Positions 1 to 5,502 of a DNA stretch of 6,619 nt are shown here, one piece after another (within the stretch, counting starts at the first letter, position 1; every line of letters begins with the position of its first letter). Source of the stretch: Deltaproteobacteria bacterium (GTDB lineage Bacteria > Desulfobacterota_E > Deferrimicrobia > Deferrimicrobiales > Deferrimicrobiaceae); NCBI GenBank assembly GCA_023488945.1, contig JAMDBZ010000060.1:5415-12033 (forward strand), in the 5' to 3' direction. The position numbers were made by a program, and so were the translations under genes. Under the pieces are notes generated by a model. The model saw only the letters and a program-made list of their open reading frames with translations. It made no database searches and was not told where the DNA came from.

Positions 1-83
1 TGACGGAAGGACACCTCTTTGACAGCGCAGGCGCTTCCGTAATAAACGACGATATTTTCGACAGATAGCAGCGCTGTACTCAT
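1..83 (-). CDS. livF: LivF, branched-chain amino acid ABC transporter ATPase (5' end only)
   Basis: This is the start of the second ATPase of the liv importer, cut by the left edge after 27 complete codons. Reading the minus strand from the ATG at 83-81 gives MSTALLSVENIVVYYGSACA followed by VKEVSFR. This matches the N-terminal strand of LivF-type ATPases: a beta-strand, then a V-x-Y-G aromatic A-loop region, then a V-S-F-x-V strand. The Walker A motif would lie just outside the window. It starts 16 nt after the livG stop, in the usual liv gene order, and purine-rich AGGACCGAAAGAG in the gap can serve as ribosome binding site. LivF would pair with LivG as the ATPase heterodimer on the cytoplasmic face. 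The visible part is less GC-rich than its neighbours (41 of 83 bases). The family call rests on a short N-terminus plus context; an ABC ATPase here is close to certain. Confidence 0.85.
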   Translation of the reverse strand, partial: MSTALLSVENIVVYYGSACAVKEVSFR

Positions 84-99
84 GAATCTCTTTCGGTCC

Positions 100-882
100 T
101 CATTCCATCCCCGGGCCCTTGCCGAGGTATGCCTCCAGGACGCGGGGGTCGGCCCGGATCTCCCTCGGCAGACCGCGCGCGATCACCTGCCCGAAGTCCA
201 TGACCACGACCCGCTCGCAAAGTCCCATGACAACCCGCATCCGGTGCTCGATCAGCAGGATGGTCAGCCGGAACCGCTCCCGGATCTCGCGGATGAAATC
301 CATCAGCCTCCCCACCTCAGAGGGATTCATCCCGGCCGCCGGTTCGTCCAGCAAAAGGATCTTCGGGCGCGACGCGAGCGCCCGCGCGATCTCGAGTTTT
401 TTCTGCTCTCCGTACGGCAGGCTTCCCGCCTTCTCGTCCCGGAGCGAAGCAAGGGAGAAGATCGACAGGAACTCCTCCACGTCCTCCCGGAGTTCCCGCT
501 CGAACCGGTCGAACGACCCGGTCCGGGCGACGGCGGACAGGAATCCATACCGCACGTGCGGATGACGGGCGATCCGGACGTTGTCGGCAACCGTCAGGTT
601 TCGGAACAGCCGGATGTTCTGGAAGGTCCGAACGATCCCCATCCGGTTGATCCGGTGCGGCGGGAGACCGACGAGGTCCTTTCCCTCCATCGCGATCTCC
701 CCCCGGTCGGGGCGGTAGATCCCGGTGATCACGTTGAACAGGGTCGTCTTCCCGGAGCCGTTGGGCCCGATGATCCCGACGAACTCCCCGCGGGAGAGCG
801 ACAGGTCGACGCCGTCGAGCGCCCGGATTCCGCCGAAACGCTTCTTGACATCCCGGACCGTGAGCATCGGCGGGGCCGTCAT
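100..882 (-). CDS. livG: LivG, branched-chain amino acid ABC transporter ATP-binding protein
   Basis: A complete 260-residue ABC ATPase, normal length for LivG. It hydrolyses ATP to drive uptake through LivH/LivM, acting on the cytoplasmic face. Visible motifs in order: Walker A GPNGSGKT at 39-46; Q-loop Gln88 in RTFQNIRLF; the LivG-type signature LPYGEQKKLE at 155-164, where LSGGQ becomes LPYGEQ as is usual in this subfamily; Walker B ILLLDEP at 175-181; switch His213 in LLIEHRM; and a C-terminal tail ending with an AYLG motif. RTFQN and the GMNPSE D-loop are also typical of LivG. The ATG at 882-880 overlaps the livM stop as ATGA, with GGGGAG a few bases upstream, so translational coupling to livM is expected. 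Met6 is an alternative start but has weaker support. The permease neighbours support the assignment. Substrate could be Leu/Ile/Val or another hydrophobic amino acid. Confidence 0.95.
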   Translation of the reverse strand: MTAPPMLTVRDVKKRFGGIRALDGVDLSLSRGEFVGIIGPNGSGKTTLFNVITGIYRPDRGEIAMEGKDLVGLPPHRINRMGIVRTFQNIRLFRNLTVADNVRIARHPHVRYGFLSAVARTGSFDRFERELREDVEEFLSIFSLASLRDEKAGSLPYGEQKKLEIARALASRPKILLLDEPAAGMNPSEVGRLMDFIREIRERFRLTILLIEHRMRVVMGLCERVVVMDFGQVIARGLPREIRADPRVLEAYLGKGPGME

Positions 883-1841
883 TTCTCTCCCCGCAGCCCG
901 GGCAGCTCCCATGAGCCGAAGAGTCCCTGGGGCCGGAGGAGCATCGTGGCGATGAGGAGGACGGGGATGAGGACCCAGCGGAGCTCGATGGCGTCGGGCG
1001 GCAGGAAAATGCGCAGCCCCTCGAGAAGGAAGATCCACCCGAAGGAGGCCGCCAGCGTCCCGCTGATGTTTCCCAGCCCCCCGATCACGACGATCATCAG
1101 GACATCGACGGACTTGAAGAAATCGAAATTGCTCGGGTGGAGGAAGGAGTACAGGTGGGCATAGAGCCCGCCGGCGAGCCCCGCGAAGGCGCACCCCAGG
1201 ACGAAACCGATCATCTTGTAACGGAACGTCGCGATCCCCATCGCCTCCGCGGCGATCTCGTCCTCCCGGATGGAGACAAGCGCGCGCCCGTAACTCGAGT
1301 GGACGAGGTTCCGGGCGACGGCCGCCGCGATCCCGAGCGCCGCCACCGTCCACGGGCCGTTCGTCATCCGCGCGATCCCGGTCATCCCCCGCGCTCCTCC
1401 CAGGTCCGGGAGGAAGGCGTCCGCGTTGTCGAAGACGACCTTCATGATGATCCCGAAGCCGAGCGTGGCGATCCCGAGGTAGTCGGATGAAAGCCGCAGG
1501 GCCGGGATCCCGACGAGGAACGCCACGGCGGCGGCGATCAGGGCGCCCGCGAGGAGCACCCCCGCGAAGGCGAGGTGCGAATCGGCGCCCGACGCCTTCA
1601 GGAGCCAGGCGGAGGCATAGGCTCCGATGCCGTAAAAGGCCGCGTGTCCGAGCGAGAAGAGCCCCGTGTACCCGTAGATGACGTTGAGCCCCAGCGCCGA
1701 GATCGAGACGACGCACGCCAGCTCGAAGATCTGGAGCCAATAGGGGTTGACGAGATCGCGTGACTCGATCCCGTGGAGAAGGACGCCGAGAATGGCGATC
1801 GCCACGGCAAAGGCGAGGAACCGGGCGGCGAAGGCGCGCAA
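879..1841 (-). CDS. livM: LivM, branched-chain amino acid ABC transporter permease
   Basis: A 320-residue inner-membrane permease of the LivH/LivM family (BPD_transp_2 type). Hydrophobic segments are visible near residues 5-24, 36-57, 62-81, 89-113, 121-137, 163-179, 207-231, 246-279 and 289-308. The block YGYTGLFSLGHAAFYGIGAY (57-75) is the LivM hallmark. The cytoplasmic loop around 184-203 (YGRALVSIREDEIAAEAMGI) is the ATPase-docking loop. The C-terminus ends with LLRPQGLFG, typical of the family. The start is a TTG at 1841-1839, 6 nt after the livH stop; AGAAGG inside the end of livH, about 11 nt upstream, is the likely ribosome binding site. No ATG occurs in frame until Met133, so a TTG (or a slightly later GTG) is needed. 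The stop overlaps the livG start. It forms the transport channel with LivH. Confidence 0.95.
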   Translation of the reverse strand: MRAFAARFLAFAVAIAILGVLLHGIESRDLVNPYWLQIFELACVVSISALGLNVIYGYTGLFSLGHAAFYGIGAYASAWLLKASGADSHLAFAGVLLAGALIAAAVAFLVGIPALRLSSDYLGIATLGFGIIMKVVFDNADAFLPDLGGARGMTGIARMTNGPWTVAALGIAAAVARNLVHSSYGRALVSIREDEIAAEAMGIATFRYKMIGFVLGCAFAGLAGGLYAHLYSFLHPSNFDFFKSVDVLMIVVIGGLGNISGTLAASFGWIFLLEGLRIFLPPDAIELRWVLIPVLLIATMLLRPQGLFGSWELPGLRGEK

Positions 1842-1847
1842 GGGGCC

Positions 1848-2732
1848 CTACACCTTCTCGCTGCCGGGAGTCCCAAGGATCCCGGCGGGCCGGAGCAGCA
1901 GCACCGCGATCAGGATGACGAAGGCGATCCCGTCGCGGTAGGTCGACGAGAGGTACGCCGCCGTGAGCGTCTCGGACGCCCCCATGATGAGCGCGCCCAG
2001 GACGGCGCCCGGGATGTTCCCGATCCCGCCGAGGACCGCCGCCGTGAACGCCTTGAGCCCCGGCATGACCCCCATGAACGTGTTGATCTGCGGGTAGGCG
2101 ATCCCGTAGAGCACGCCGCCGACTCCCGCGAGCGCCGCCCCGAGGCCGAACGTGAAGGTGATCGTCCGGTCGACGTCCACCCCCATCAGCCCTGCGGTGA
2201 CCGGATCCTGCGAGACCGCCCGCATCGCGCGGCCGGCCCTTGTCCCGCGGACGAGGTACTGGAGCAGGGCGAGGCAGAGCAGCGTCACCGCGAGGATGAT
2301 CGCCTGAATGGAGGTGAAGGAGATCTCCCCCGCTTCCCACGTGACGACGCGGAACGGGCGCGGGAACGAAATGTAGTCGGGACCGAAGACCTGGCGAAGG
2401 CTCGTGAAATATTCGAGGAAAAGGGAGACGCCGATGGCGGTGATGAGGGAGGCGATCTTCGGCGCGCGCCGCAACGGGCGGTAGGCGACCTGCTCGATGA
2501 CGACGGCCAGGGCGGCGCACCCCGCGACGGCGAGCAGGAACACGCCGGCCAGCGGAAGATGGTAACGCTCGATCGCGTAGAACCCGAGGAACGCCCCGAC
2601 CATGAAGACGTCCCCGTGGGCGAAGTTGATGAGCCGCACGATGCCGTAAACCATCGTGTAGCCCAGGGCGATCAGGGCGTAGACGAAGCCGAGCTGGAGG
2701 CCGTTCAGGAGCTGCTGGAGGAAATACTCCAT
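1848..2732 (-). CDS. livH: LivH, branched-chain amino acid ABC transporter permease
   Basis: A 294-residue inner-membrane permease, the standard LivH length. The N-terminal signature GLQLGFVYALIALGYTMVYG (11-30), continued by IVRLINFAHGDVFMVGAF, is diagnostic of LivH. Hydrophobic segments lie near 9-33, 38-52, 58-82, 93-109, 138-160, 189-211, 225-252 and 264-282. The loop at 162-187 (RGTRAGRAMRAVSQDPVTAG plus LMGVDV) is the ATPase-coupling loop. The C-terminus has LLLRPAGILG, parallel to LivM. The ATG at 2732-2730 lies 4 nt beyond the livK stop. I see no good Shine-Dalgarno directly before it (the upstream bases are CAACCCGTGACCGG), so translation probably depends on ribosomes finishing livK. 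It ends in TAG, 6 nt before livM. It should dimerise with LivM to make the membrane channel. Confidence 0.95.
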   Translation of the reverse strand: MEYFLQQLLNGLQLGFVYALIALGYTMVYGIVRLINFAHGDVFMVGAFLGFYAIERYHLPLAGVFLLAVAGCAALAVVIEQVAYRPLRRAPKIASLITAIGVSLFLEYFTSLRQVFGPDYISFPRPFRVVTWEAGEISFTSIQAIILAVTLLCLALLQYLVRGTRAGRAMRAVSQDPVTAGLMGVDVDRTITFTFGLGAALAGVGGVLYGIAYPQINTFMGVMPGLKAFTAAVLGGIGNIPGAVLGALIMGASETLTAAYLSSTYRDGIAFVILIAVLLLRPAGILGTPGSEKV

Positions 2733-2736
2733 CCGG

Positions 2737-3873
2737 TCACGGGTTGACGACCTTCACGAACTTCTGTTTGCCGCCCTTCATCTGGAGGATGACGGCGCTC
2801 TTGATCGGGTCGCCGTTCTTGTCCATCGTGAGCGAACCGGTCACCCCCTTGAACCCCTTCGTGGCCGCCAGGGCGTCGCGGATCTTCTTCGGGTCGTCGC
2901 TCCCCGCCCGCCGGATCGCGTCCAGGAGCATGTTCGTGGCGTCGTATGCGAGCGTCCCCAGGGCGTCGGGGACCTGCCCGTACTTGTCCTTGTACTTCTT
3001 CACCCAGGCGGCGACTTCGGGGCGCCTGTCCTCGGGGGAGTAATGATTGGAGAAATACCCGCCCTCGATCGCGTCTCCTGCCACCTTCGCAAGCTCCGGG
3101 GAATCCCATCCATCGGGGCCGATCAGGATCGACCGGATTCCTCGCTCTCGCGCCTGCTTCGCGATCAGCCCGACCTTGTTGTAATAGTCGGGAAGGAAGA
3201 TGACGTCGGGCTTCGCCTCCTTGACCTTTGTCAGCAGCGCCGAGAAGTCGACGTCGTCCTTGCCGTATGACTCGAAGGCGTTCACCTTTCCGCCCTTCTT
3301 CGCGAACTCCGCCCGGAACACGCCGGCGATCCCCTTGGAGTAGTCGTTGGAGGCGTCGTAGAGGATTGCGGCCGTCTTCGCCTTCAGCGTCTCCCGCGCG
3401 AACCGGGCCATGACCGCTCCCTGGAAGTCGTCGATGAAGCAGGCGCGGAACATGTAGTCTTTCCGCTTCCCGTCGGCCACCGTGACCTTGGCGTTGGTCG
3501 CCGTCCCGGTGATGGTCGGGATCCTCCCGCTCTGCGCGAGGTCGGACACGGGGATGGTCGTCTTGGAGGTCACCGACCCGACGATCGCCTTGACGCGTTC
3601 CCGGTTGATGAGGAAGTTCGCCGCGTTGCTCGCCTCGGTGGGGTCGTTCCGGTCGTCCATGACGACGTAGGTGATCCTCATACCGGCGACGCCGCCCTTC
3701 GCGTTGGCCTCCGCGACGGCGAGCTCGAATGCGTTCCGCACCGACTCGCCGAACGTCTTGACGTCGCCCGACAGGGGCGTGATGAGCCCGATCTTGATCT
3801 CCCCGGCGAACACGGGGAATGCCGTGAAGAGTGCGACGAGGGACAGGGCAATGAGGGTCGAGGCTCGTTTCAT
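2737..3873 (-). CDS. livK: LivK/BraC-type periplasmic branched-chain amino acid-binding protein
   Basis: A 378-residue periplasmic substrate-binding protein of the Leu/Ile/Val-binding (peripla_BP_6) family. Residues 1-23 form a signal peptide: MKR, a hydrophobic core, then VFA before Gly24. There is no lipobox Cys, so the mature protein should be soluble in the periplasm. The mature N-terminus GEIKIGLITPLSGDVKTFGE is characteristic. Typical elements follow: MDDRNDPTEASNAANFLI (72-89), a ligand-contact region VGSVTSKTTIPVSDLAQSGR (98-117) with ITGTATN after it, DYSKGIAGVFRAEF (177-190), and DVIFLPDYYNK (223-233). The chosen start is the ATG at 3873, because AAAGGA precedes it at good spacing and the signal peptide begins there. 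The frame stays open upstream to 3939, but those residues look non-coding. It is the first gene of the liv operon and presents ligand to LivHM. Exact ligand cannot be read from sequence: Leu/Ile/Val is most likely, other amino acids or amides possible. Confidence 0.93.
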   Translation of the reverse strand: MKRASTLIALSLVALFTAFPVFAGEIKIGLITPLSGDVKTFGESVRNAFELAVAEANAKGGVAGMRITYVVMDDRNDPTEASNAANFLINRERVKAIVGSVTSKTTIPVSDLAQSGRIPTITGTATNAKVTVADGKRKDYMFRACFIDDFQGAVMARFARETLKAKTAAILYDASNDYSKGIAGVFRAEFAKKGGKVNAFESYGKDDVDFSALLTKVKEAKPDVIFLPDYYNKVGLIAKQARERGIRSILIGPDGWDSPELAKVAGDAIEGGYFSNHYSPEDRRPEVAAWVKKYKDKYGQVPDALGTLAYDATNMLLDAIRRAGSDDPKKIRDALAATKGFKGVTGSLTMDKNGDPIKSAVILQMKGGKQKFVKVVNP

Positions 3874-3887
3874 CGTCTGATCCTTTC

Positions 3888-3916
3888 CGTGCCCGCGAAA
3901 GGAACCGCCGGGCACG
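3888..3916. repeat. 8-bp perfect inverted repeat in the livK leader
   Basis: CGTGCCCG (3888-3895) and CGGGCACG (3909-3916) are perfect reverse complements separated by 13 bases. The repeat lies between the candidate promoter and the livK ribosome binding site, with one arm ending about 2 bases from the AAAGGA. It could be a repressor operator, or in RNA a hairpin affecting livK translation. There is no U-tract, so it is not a terminator. The role is inferred; only the symmetry is seen. Confidence 0.55.
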
Positions 3917-3941
3917 CGGTCATCGGAAGTCGCCTGCAACT

Positions 3942-3969
3942 CTTATATTTACTTGAAAAGCCCGGCAAA
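3942..3969 (-). promoter_or_regulatory. Candidate sigma70-type promoter for the liv operon
   Basis: On the minus strand, an AT-rich patch in an otherwise GC-rich spacer contains TATAAG (3947-3942; 5 of 6 matches to TATAAT). TTGCCG lies 15 nt upstream, or TTTGCC at 16 nt, as a weak -35. This would start transcription near 3935 and give a leader of about 60 nt before the livK ATG. The leader carries the 3888-3916 inverted repeat and the AAAGGA ribosome binding site. The -35 match and spacing are poor, so the element may be activator-dependent or misassigned. Confidence 0.4.
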
Positions 3970-4072
3970 GAAAACCTTCATCGCCGCCCGGGACCGCCGG
4001 TCGGCCCGCTCATCGCGTCTCCCGCCTTTCATCCCCGCTCTCCTGTGCAAAGGCGCGGCGCTGTCCGACCCC

Positions 4073-5155
4073 TTACAGGAGAGCGGCGAGCTTCCGGTTG
4101 CTGAGGACGAACGGGTAGTCTCGCAGGCGTTCGGGCCTGGTCCATCGCCACGCCCCTTTGGGCCGGAGACGGCCATTCCTTCTGCGGCATCGATAACCGT
4201 GAAGCGTGACGGCATAGTGGCTGTAGCCGTGGTCGACGGAGCCGATCGGACCGAAGACCTCGACCGAGAGGCCGGTCTTCTCGACGGCGATGCGGTGGGC
4301 AGCCCCTTCCAGCGTTTCCCCGTCCCGCGCTTTCCCGCCGGGAAACGCCCAGAGCCCGCCCAGCAGATCGTCATCGGTCCGCCGCCCGATCAGGACGCGT
4401 CCCCTGCCGTCCTCGATGATCGGGATGGCCACGACGAAACGGGGGCGTTTCGCGCGGGCGGGCTTGAAGGGGATCGCCTCCTCCTTCCCGGAACGGCGCG
4501 CCCTGCAATGGCGTTTTGCCGGGCAAGCGGGACAGTCCGGCTTCCGCGGCGTGCAGACGAGACCCCCCAGGTCCATGAAGGCGAGCGCCGTTTCCCGGCC
4601 CCGTCCCGGCAGGACGAGCCTCCCGGAAAGATCCCACAAGGTCCGCTGGACGTCGGCCCGGGCGAGATCCTCCTCGATGCCGAAGAGCCGCGCGACGACC
4701 CGCTTCACGTTGGAGTCCAGGACCGGCGCGTCCCGGCCGAAGGCGATGGCGGCGATCGCCCCGGCGGTGGACCGGCCGATGCCGGGCAGCGTCACCAGTT
4801 CCTCGACGGTCTCCGGAAGCCGTCCGCCCCGGTCGGCGACGAGGATCCGCGCCGCCGCGTGCAGGTTGCGCGCCCTCGCGTAATACCCCAGCCCTTCCCA
4901 GGCCTTCAGGACGTTGTCGAGCGAGGCCCGCGCAAGGGATTCGACGGAAGGGAACGCATCGAGGAACCGCCGGTAATACGGAGCGACGGCGGCAACGGTC
5001 GTCTGCTGGAGCATCACCTCGGAGATCCAGATCCTGTAAGGGTCCCTCTTCTCCCGCCACGCCATGGGACGCGCCGCCGGGTCGAACCACGAGAGGACCG
5101 CCTTCGCGATCGCGTTTTCGCACGCCCCCTGGATCTTTCCTTCGGACCGCCCCAT
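4073..5155 (-). CDS. mutY: MutY, A/G-specific adenine DNA glycosylase
   Basis: A 360-residue base-excision repair enzyme that removes adenine mispaired with 8-oxoguanine. The HhH-GPD domain covers about residues 13-217. Catalytic Glu46 sits in ISEVMLQQTT. The helix-hairpin-helix is LPGIGRSTAGAIAAIAFG (123-140), with catalytic Asp147 in PVLDSNVKRVV. The [4Fe-4S] cysteines are Cys201, Cys208, Cys211 and Cys217 (C-x6-C-x2-C-x5-C). These lie at a constant +9 offset from E. coli MutY (E37, D138, C192-C208). The C-terminal Nudix-like domain contains LLGGLWAFPGGK (264-275), a degenerate Nudix box lacking most catalytic acidic residues, and HGYSHY (309-314) at the place of the F-S-H loop that reads 8-oxoG. 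The start is the ATG at 5155, preceded by GGGAGGTGTC; the open frame extends to 5209 without support. An intrinsic terminator lies upstream, so mutY needs its own promoter or readthrough. I see no clear -10 in 5156-5209 and no U-tract terminator after it. Confidence 0.96.
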   Translation of the reverse strand: MGRSEGKIQGACENAIAKAVLSWFDPAARPMAWREKRDPYRIWISEVMLQQTTVAAVAPYYRRFLDAFPSVESLARASLDNVLKAWEGLGYYARARNLHAAARILVADRGGRLPETVEELVTLPGIGRSTAGAIAAIAFGRDAPVLDSNVKRVVARLFGIEEDLARADVQRTLWDLSGRLVLPGRGRETALAFMDLGGLVCTPRKPDCPACPAKRHCRARRSGKEEAIPFKPARAKRPRFVVAIPIIEDGRGRVLIGRRTDDDLLGGLWAFPGGKARDGETLEGAAHRIAVEKTGLSVEVFGPIGSVDHGYSHYAVTLHGYRCRRRNGRLRPKGAWRWTRPERLRDYPFVLSNRKLAALL

Positions 5156-5209
5156 GACACCTCCCGACAGGTTCCGATGGTACCGCGGATCTTCCCGCCG
5201 GGCGCACAT

Positions 5210-5237
5210 AAAAACGGGAGAGCGGTTGCCCTCCCGT
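5210..5237 (-). terminator. Rho-independent terminator after the mini-ORF, upstream of mutY
   Basis: Minus-strand reading gives ACGGGAGGGC, loop AACC, GCTCTCCCGT, then TTTTATG. The stem has 10 bp (5237-5228 with 5223-5214, one G-U pair) and a 4-base loop, and the stem's last U plus four more make a run of five. On the plus strand the arm is followed by CCTTACG, so it works in the minus direction only. It closes the transcript carrying the 5268-5303 mini-ORF, or acts as an attenuator in the mutY leader. Confidence 0.85.
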
Positions 5238-5263
5238 CCTTACGTAATGCCGCTCATCGCGGC
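5214..5263 (-). promoter_or_regulatory. Possible attenuator-like alternative RNA structure
   Basis: Between the mini-ORF stop and the terminator, minus-strand RNA can form a small hairpin GCCGC-GATGA-GCGGC (5263-5249). Its descending side contains GAGCGG (5255-5250), which is perfectly complementary to CCGCTC inside the loop and 3' arm of the terminator (about 5226-5221). Pairing these would break the terminator. So mutually exclusive 1:2, 2:3 and 3:4 pairings exist behind a cysteine-rich mini-ORF. The 2:3 pairing is only 6 bp against a 10-bp terminator stem, so this may be chance in GC-rich DNA. Confidence 0.25.
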
Positions 5264-5267
5264 GGGA

Positions 5268-5303
5268 TCACTTCTTCCCTTCACAGCCGCACGTCTTGCA
5301 CAT
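5268..5303 (-). CDS. Candidate 11-residue Cys-rich peptide (MCKTCGCEGKK)
   Basis: A mini-ORF far below usual gene-calling limits. ATG at 5303-5301, TGA at 5270-5268, product MCKTCGCEGKK. Upstream bases AAAGGGGGAGCGGC give a strong Shine-Dalgarno (GGGGGAG) about 4-5 nt before the ATG, and an intrinsic terminator lies about 30 nt after the stop, so the unit looks like a complete small gene. Cys2, Cys5 and Cys7 form M-C-x-x-C-G-C. That is the spacing of the N-terminal high-affinity nickel site of HypB (E. coli HypB begins MCTTCGCG), which makes metal binding plausible. The remainder is a charged EGKK tail. No HypB GTPase domain follows. An in-frame open stretch continues upstream to 5558 but overlaps trxB and reads as non-coding. 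Alternatives: a cysteine-sensing leader peptide for mutY, or a chance ORF. I know no function for it. Confidence 0.55.
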   Translation of the reverse strand: MCKTCGCEGKK

Positions 5304-5438
5304 GGCCGCTCCCCCTTTCGATGTCCCTGTCCCCGTCGGGATCACGTTTTCTTCCAACGGAAAGATGCCTGCCCGCGCGGTCGGGATTCGGTCTCGGCAG
5401 GCCAGACGCCTCCCGCAGCCGGAAGGGCGGTTCGCGTC

Positions 5439-5468
5439 TTGACAACCGTCGCGCCGGCGGCGCACACT
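5439..5468 (+). promoter_or_regulatory. Candidate trxB promoter
   Basis: A perfect -35 hexamer TTGACA (5439-5444) lies 59 bases upstream of the trxB ATG. The best -10 at acceptable spacing is CACACT (5463-5468, 18-nt spacer, 3 of 6 matches), so the -10 is weak. Within the spacer is a short inverted repeat GCGCC-GGC-GGCGC (5451-5463) that could be a regulator site. The exact -35 in GC-rich sequence is the main support. Confidence 0.4.
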
Positions 5469-5502
5469 CGAAAACACTTTCAATATCCGTGGAGGACGCG
5501 CG

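Noticed and set aside
82..1164. 360-codon plus-strand open frame antisense to livG and livM
   Set aside because: It is Pro/Asp/Arg-rich shadow translation opposite two conserved genes.
883..2520. Same-strand open frame that continues livG upstream across livM and livH
   Set aside because: It is out of frame with two clear permease genes; the translation is rich in Arg, Gly and Pro with no family resemblance, as expected for a shadow frame in GC-rich DNA.
1773..2747. 324-codon plus-strand open frame antisense to livH
   Set aside because: It is a highly charged shadow frame with no family signature, opposite an unambiguous LivH.
3949..4374. Minus-strand 141-codon frame covering the mutY 3' end and the mutY-livK gap
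   Set aside because: Its first two-thirds overlap mutY in another frame and the rest is Arg/Ser-rich; no ribosome binding site or homology is visible.
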